From the NCBI GenBank assembly GCA_020631235.1, contig JAHDHQ010000006.1:114785-178784 (forward strand): a stretch of DNA of 64,000 nt, in the 5' to 3' direction. Positions within the stretch are counted from its first letter, which is position 1, and each line of letters starts with the position of its first letter. The translations under genes were made by a program, and so were the position numbers. The stretch is from Saprospiraceae bacterium. GTDB lineage: Bacteria > Bacteroidota > Bacteroidia > Chitinophagales > Saprospiraceae. Below the pieces are notes generated by a model, which saw nothing but the letters and a program-made list of their open reading frames with translations, was not told where the DNA came from and ran no database searches. This document shows, one piece after another, positions 61,787 through 64,000 of the stretch.

Positions 61787-62589
61787 TGGACCAAATAAGT
61801 TTACAAAATATTCTTCCAGACGTCGAAAAGATAGCCATAGAAGTTGGCTCTTTTATTCAAAATCAATTCGGAAAGGTCAGCAATGATCAAATCGAATCCA
61901 AAGCTATGAATAGCTTAGTCAGCTATGTGGATAAGACAGCGGAAGAAAAAATAGTTGATTTGTTAAAGGGGCTTGTTATAGATGCGGGATTTATAACAGA
62001 AGAAGAAACCATACACCAAGAAGATAAGGAGTATACTTGGATTATTGATCCATTGGATGGAACCACTAATTTTTTGTATAACATACCTCATTTTTCGATT
62101 AGTATTGCATTAAAGCAAAAAGAAGAAATATTACTTGGTGTTGTCTATGATGTAATGAAGCAAGAGCTTTTTTCATGTAGGAAGGGAGGAGGATCTTTAC
62201 TTAATGGCAAGCCCATCCAAGTTACAAAACACGATAAACTCAATGAAGCGTTAGTAGTGACTGGTTTTCCTTATGATAAAGACTTTGCCTTTAGAAAATC
62301 CATTCAATTGATGGAGCACTTTTTAGTAAATGCTCGAGGTTTTAGACGTTTGGGTTCTGCAGCGTTAGATTTAGCTTATGTTGCAGCAGGACGCTTAGAC
62401 ATTTATTATGAAGCTACATTAAACAGCTGGGATGTTGCGGCTGGGATTTTGTTAATTAAAGAATCAGGAGGCACGGTGACTGATTATGACGGTGGTAACC
62501 ATAGTTTGTCTAAAGGAGAAATAATAGCCAGCAATGATCACCTTCATAGGCAAGTTTTGAGTGTGATTCAATCCGTGTACAAAACATAG
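61786..62589 (+). CDS. Inositol monophosphatase-family protein (SuhB/CysQ type)
   Basis: A 267-residue Mg-dependent sugar-phosphate phosphatase. Metal-binding motifs are all present: the Glu pair in FITEEETIH, DPLDGTTNFLYNIPHF and NSWDVAAGILLIKESGG. RRLGSAALDLAYVAAGRLD is the next family signature. Members hydrolyse inositol phosphates, other sugar phosphates or phosphoadenosine phosphates; by eye this one is nearest the inositol-1-phosphatase group. It is translated with the NfuA-like gene. Confidence 0.92.
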   Translation: MDQISLQNILPDVEKIAIEVGSFIQNQFGKVSNDQIESKAMNSLVSYVDKTAEEKIVDLLKGLVIDAGFITEEETIHQEDKEYTWIIDPLDGTTNFLYNIPHFSISIALKQKEEILLGVVYDVMKQELFSCRKGGGSLLNGKPIQVTKHDKLNEALVVTGFPYDKDFAFRKSIQLMEHFLVNARGFRRLGSAALDLAYVAAGRLDIYYEATLNSWDVAAGILLIKESGGTVTDYDGGNHSLSKGEIIASNDHLHRQVLSVIQSVYKT

Positions 62590-62671
62590 AATATTGTCCC
62601 TTCATCGAAGAAAGCTTTATTCCTAGCTAACAAATTGCTCCTTTTTAAAAATTTTCTTTTTCCTTTGGCGA

Positions 62672-63913
62672 GTGAATGTACTTGAAAACATACGTATTGC
62701 CCTTTCTTCAATAAGATCCAATTTTCTCAGATCTTTTCTAACCTTGATGATTATCGCTGTAGGTATCACTTGCCTTGTCGGAATTCTTACAGCCATTGAT
62801 ACTATTTTATTTTCAATGTCGGACAACTTCAATAAGCTTGGCGCAAATGCTTTTAATATTAGGCCTAAGTACGAAAGAATAAGAGGAAATAGACATGGCA
62901 GAAGGACAAAAGTATCAGATAACATATTTTTTGATCAAGCCATCTCATTCAAAGAACAATTCCAAAGTAATGGTTCGCTAGTCTCTGTATCCACAAGGTG
63001 TGGCTCCAATAATTTGATAGCCTTTGGGAAAAAAGAAACCAATCCTTCAGTTATGGTAGATGGAGTGGACGAAAACTATCTAAGTGTTTCCTCATTTGAA
63101 TTAGCTAATGGAAGAAACTTTACTAAAAAAGAAACCAAGCTGGGTAACCATATAGCCATTATCGGCCAAGAGATTGTGGATAAACTTTTTTTGGGAAATG
63201 GGGCGTCATCACTACAAAAATCGATCAAAATTAATGAACGAAAATACAAAGTGGTCGGTGTACTTGAAAGTAAAGGTTCCACTATGAATAACGGAGGTGA
63301 TCGAAGGGTTTTTATACCATTATCGAACGCTAAACGATATTATGGAACATCAGATAAAAACTATACGGTGACAGCCACTGTATTAAATCCCGCAAAAATG
63401 AATATAGCTATTTCGGATGCTACTGGTGTTATGCGAAATATTAGACGCCTTAAAGCATATGAGGATAATGATTTTAGCATTACAAAGAGTGATGGTATTC
63501 TTAGTAGATTAAAAGAAATGACGACGGAAATTAGGTTGTCTTCAATCATTATTGCTTTAATGACCTTGTTAGGAGCATCTATAGGTCTTATGAATATTAT
63601 GTTGGTTTCAGTAACAGAAAGAACTAGAGAAATAGGCATTAGAAAAGCACTAGGAGCACCGAGAAAAAGTATATTATTTCAATTTTTGACGGAAGCGGTT
63701 GTTATTTGTCTTTTAGGAGGAATTTTGGGTATAATATTGGGTATTGGGATTGGATTCGGGGTTGCCGCTATTATCAATGGAAAATTTATCATTCCTGTAA
63801 ACTGGATGATACTTGGTATTATTGTTTGTGTAATAGTAGGTGTTTTATCGGGATTATACCCTGCATTAAAAGCATCAAGGTTAGACCCAGTCGAATCTTT
63901 ACGATATGAATAA
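62672..63913 (+). CDS. MacB-type ABC transporter permease (FtsX family)
   Basis: A 413-residue permease: an N-terminal membrane helix (FLTLMIIAVGITCLVGILTAI), a large periplasmic MacB core (about 45-280) and a C-terminal block of three helices starting IRLSSIIIALMTLLGASIGLMNIMLVSVTERTREIGIRKALGA, which is the FtsX signature. Such proteins couple ATP hydrolysis in the cytoplasm to work in the periplasm, often lipoprotein or peptide export. The matching ATPase is not in the window. The start is GTG at 62672. A -7-like TTCCTTTG (62660-62667) with TTG 22 bases upstream ends four bases before it, so the message may be leaderless. Confidence 0.9.
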   Translation: MNVLENIRIALSSIRSNFLRSFLTLMIIAVGITCLVGILTAIDTILFSMSDNFNKLGANAFNIRPKYERIRGNRHGRRTKVSDNIFFDQAISFKEQFQSNGSLVSVSTRCGSNNLIAFGKKETNPSVMVDGVDENYLSVSSFELANGRNFTKKETKLGNHIAIIGQEIVDKLFLGNGASSLQKSIKINERKYKVVGVLESKGSTMNNGGDRRVFIPLSNAKRYYGTSDKNYTVTATVLNPAKMNIAISDATGVMRNIRRLKAYEDNDFSITKSDGILSRLKEMTTEIRLSSIIIALMTLLGASIGLMNIMLVSVTERTREIGIRKALGAPRKSILFQFLTEAVVICLLGGILGIILGIGIGFGVAAIINGKFIIPVNWMILGIIVCVIVGVLSGLYPALKASRLDPVESLRYE

Positions 63914-63956
63914 AAAAGAGGCTGTCTCATAAGTAGGCAGTCTCTTTTTTTTTTTT
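63914..63956 (+). terminator. Terminator after the MacB-type permease gene
   Basis: AAAAGAGGCTGTCT pairs with AGGCAGTCTCTTTT to form a 14-bp stem (two G-T pairs) around CATAAGT, followed by a run of T. The left arm GAGGCTGTCTCATAAG also looks like an insertion-sequence end, so the hairpin may have a double origin. Confidence 0.8.
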
Positions 63957-64000
63957 ATTGTGCTCATATATTGTTATCTTATAATATGAGTAAACAAAGA
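63918..64000 (+). mobile_element. Possible left end of an insertion sequence, cut by the window edge
   Basis: GAGGCTGTCTCATAAG at 63918 is, from memory, close to the terminal inverted repeats of IS1182-type elements (GAGxCTGTCTCxxAA). An ATG at 63986 opens MSKQR, which runs to the window edge; transposases often start this close to the end. The other end lies outside, so neither a matching repeat nor a target duplication can be checked. The sequence also works as a terminator, which is the simpler reading. Confidence 0.35.

Noticed and set aside
1..64000. CRISPR arrays, rRNA operons or prophage modules
   Set aside because: No regularly spaced short direct repeats, no rRNA-like sequence and no phage structural genes were seen on either strand.

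Overview
The window is an AT-rich, densely coded chromosomal stretch from a member of the Bacteroidota. The assignment rests on several independent signs: a type IX secretion (T9SS) sortase and a cargo protein with a C-terminal sorting domain, the gliding-motility lipoproteins GldB and GldH, bacillithiol synthesis (BshA), SprB repeats, the class-specific promoter pattern TTG-N(16-22)-TAnnTTTG in front of many genes, and a near absence of Shine-Dalgarno sites. Genus cannot be read from the sequence. About 54 protein genes, one tRNA-Cys and several intrinsic terminators are supported. No rRNA, CRISPR array or prophage is seen; the only hint of a mobile element is at the right edge.

Layout. 1-5.4 kb: end of a GNAT acetyltransferase and a large PorU-type sortase. 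5.6-10.2 kb: glycosyltransferase, rsmG, tRNA-Cys and a secreted SprB-repeat protein. 10.2-19 kb: bshA, a MerR/cobalamin-domain regulator, a YceI lipoprotein, a secreted protein of unknown function, thrS, a small beta-barrel protein and nadE. 19-23.8 kb: dnaX (split over two frames at a run of ten A), a Crp-type regulator, pyrD, a 55-residue membrane protein and nadC. 23.8-34.5 kb: gldB, a 2-oxoglutarate oxygenase, tatA, clpB, an epimerase, an oligopeptide-binding lipoprotein, prfA, an ECF sigma factor with its small partner, and pdeM. 34.6-37.4 kb: serA, a cyclase-family hydrolase and serC. 37.4-45.4 kb: an eight-gene tryptophan/kynurenine degradation operon. 45.4-49.8 kb: a MarR-YceI pair with a striking palindromic operator, two lipoproteins, a Cys/Met-metabolism PLP enzyme, HU and a mini-lipoprotein. 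49.8-64 kb: two Opp-type permeases, a large outer-membrane protein, an MBL hydrolase, grpE-dnaJ-gldH, tlpA, a flavin reductase, a YbhN-type membrane protein, nfuA, an inositol-phosphatase family gene, a MacB-type permease and a possible insertion-sequence end.

How the genes work together. The 37-45 kb operon encodes every step from tryptophan to 2-oxopent-4-enoate except kynurenine formamidase. A cyclase-family metal hydrolase just upstream, between serA and serC, is a good candidate for that step. The intermediate 2-amino-3-carboxymuconate semialdehyde can close to quinolinate, the substrate of NadC; nadC and nadE are both in the window, so the pathway could also feed NAD.

The strongest unusual signals are: a likely programmed frameshift or transcriptional slippage site in dnaX; a DnaJ that has cleanly lost zinc centre I while keeping centre II; a MarR promoter whose -33 box lies inside twin palindromes and whose GTG start may be leaderless; and a cobalamin-binding MerR regulator with an altered adenosyl-pocket residue. 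None of these was tested by database search; they come from reading the sequence.
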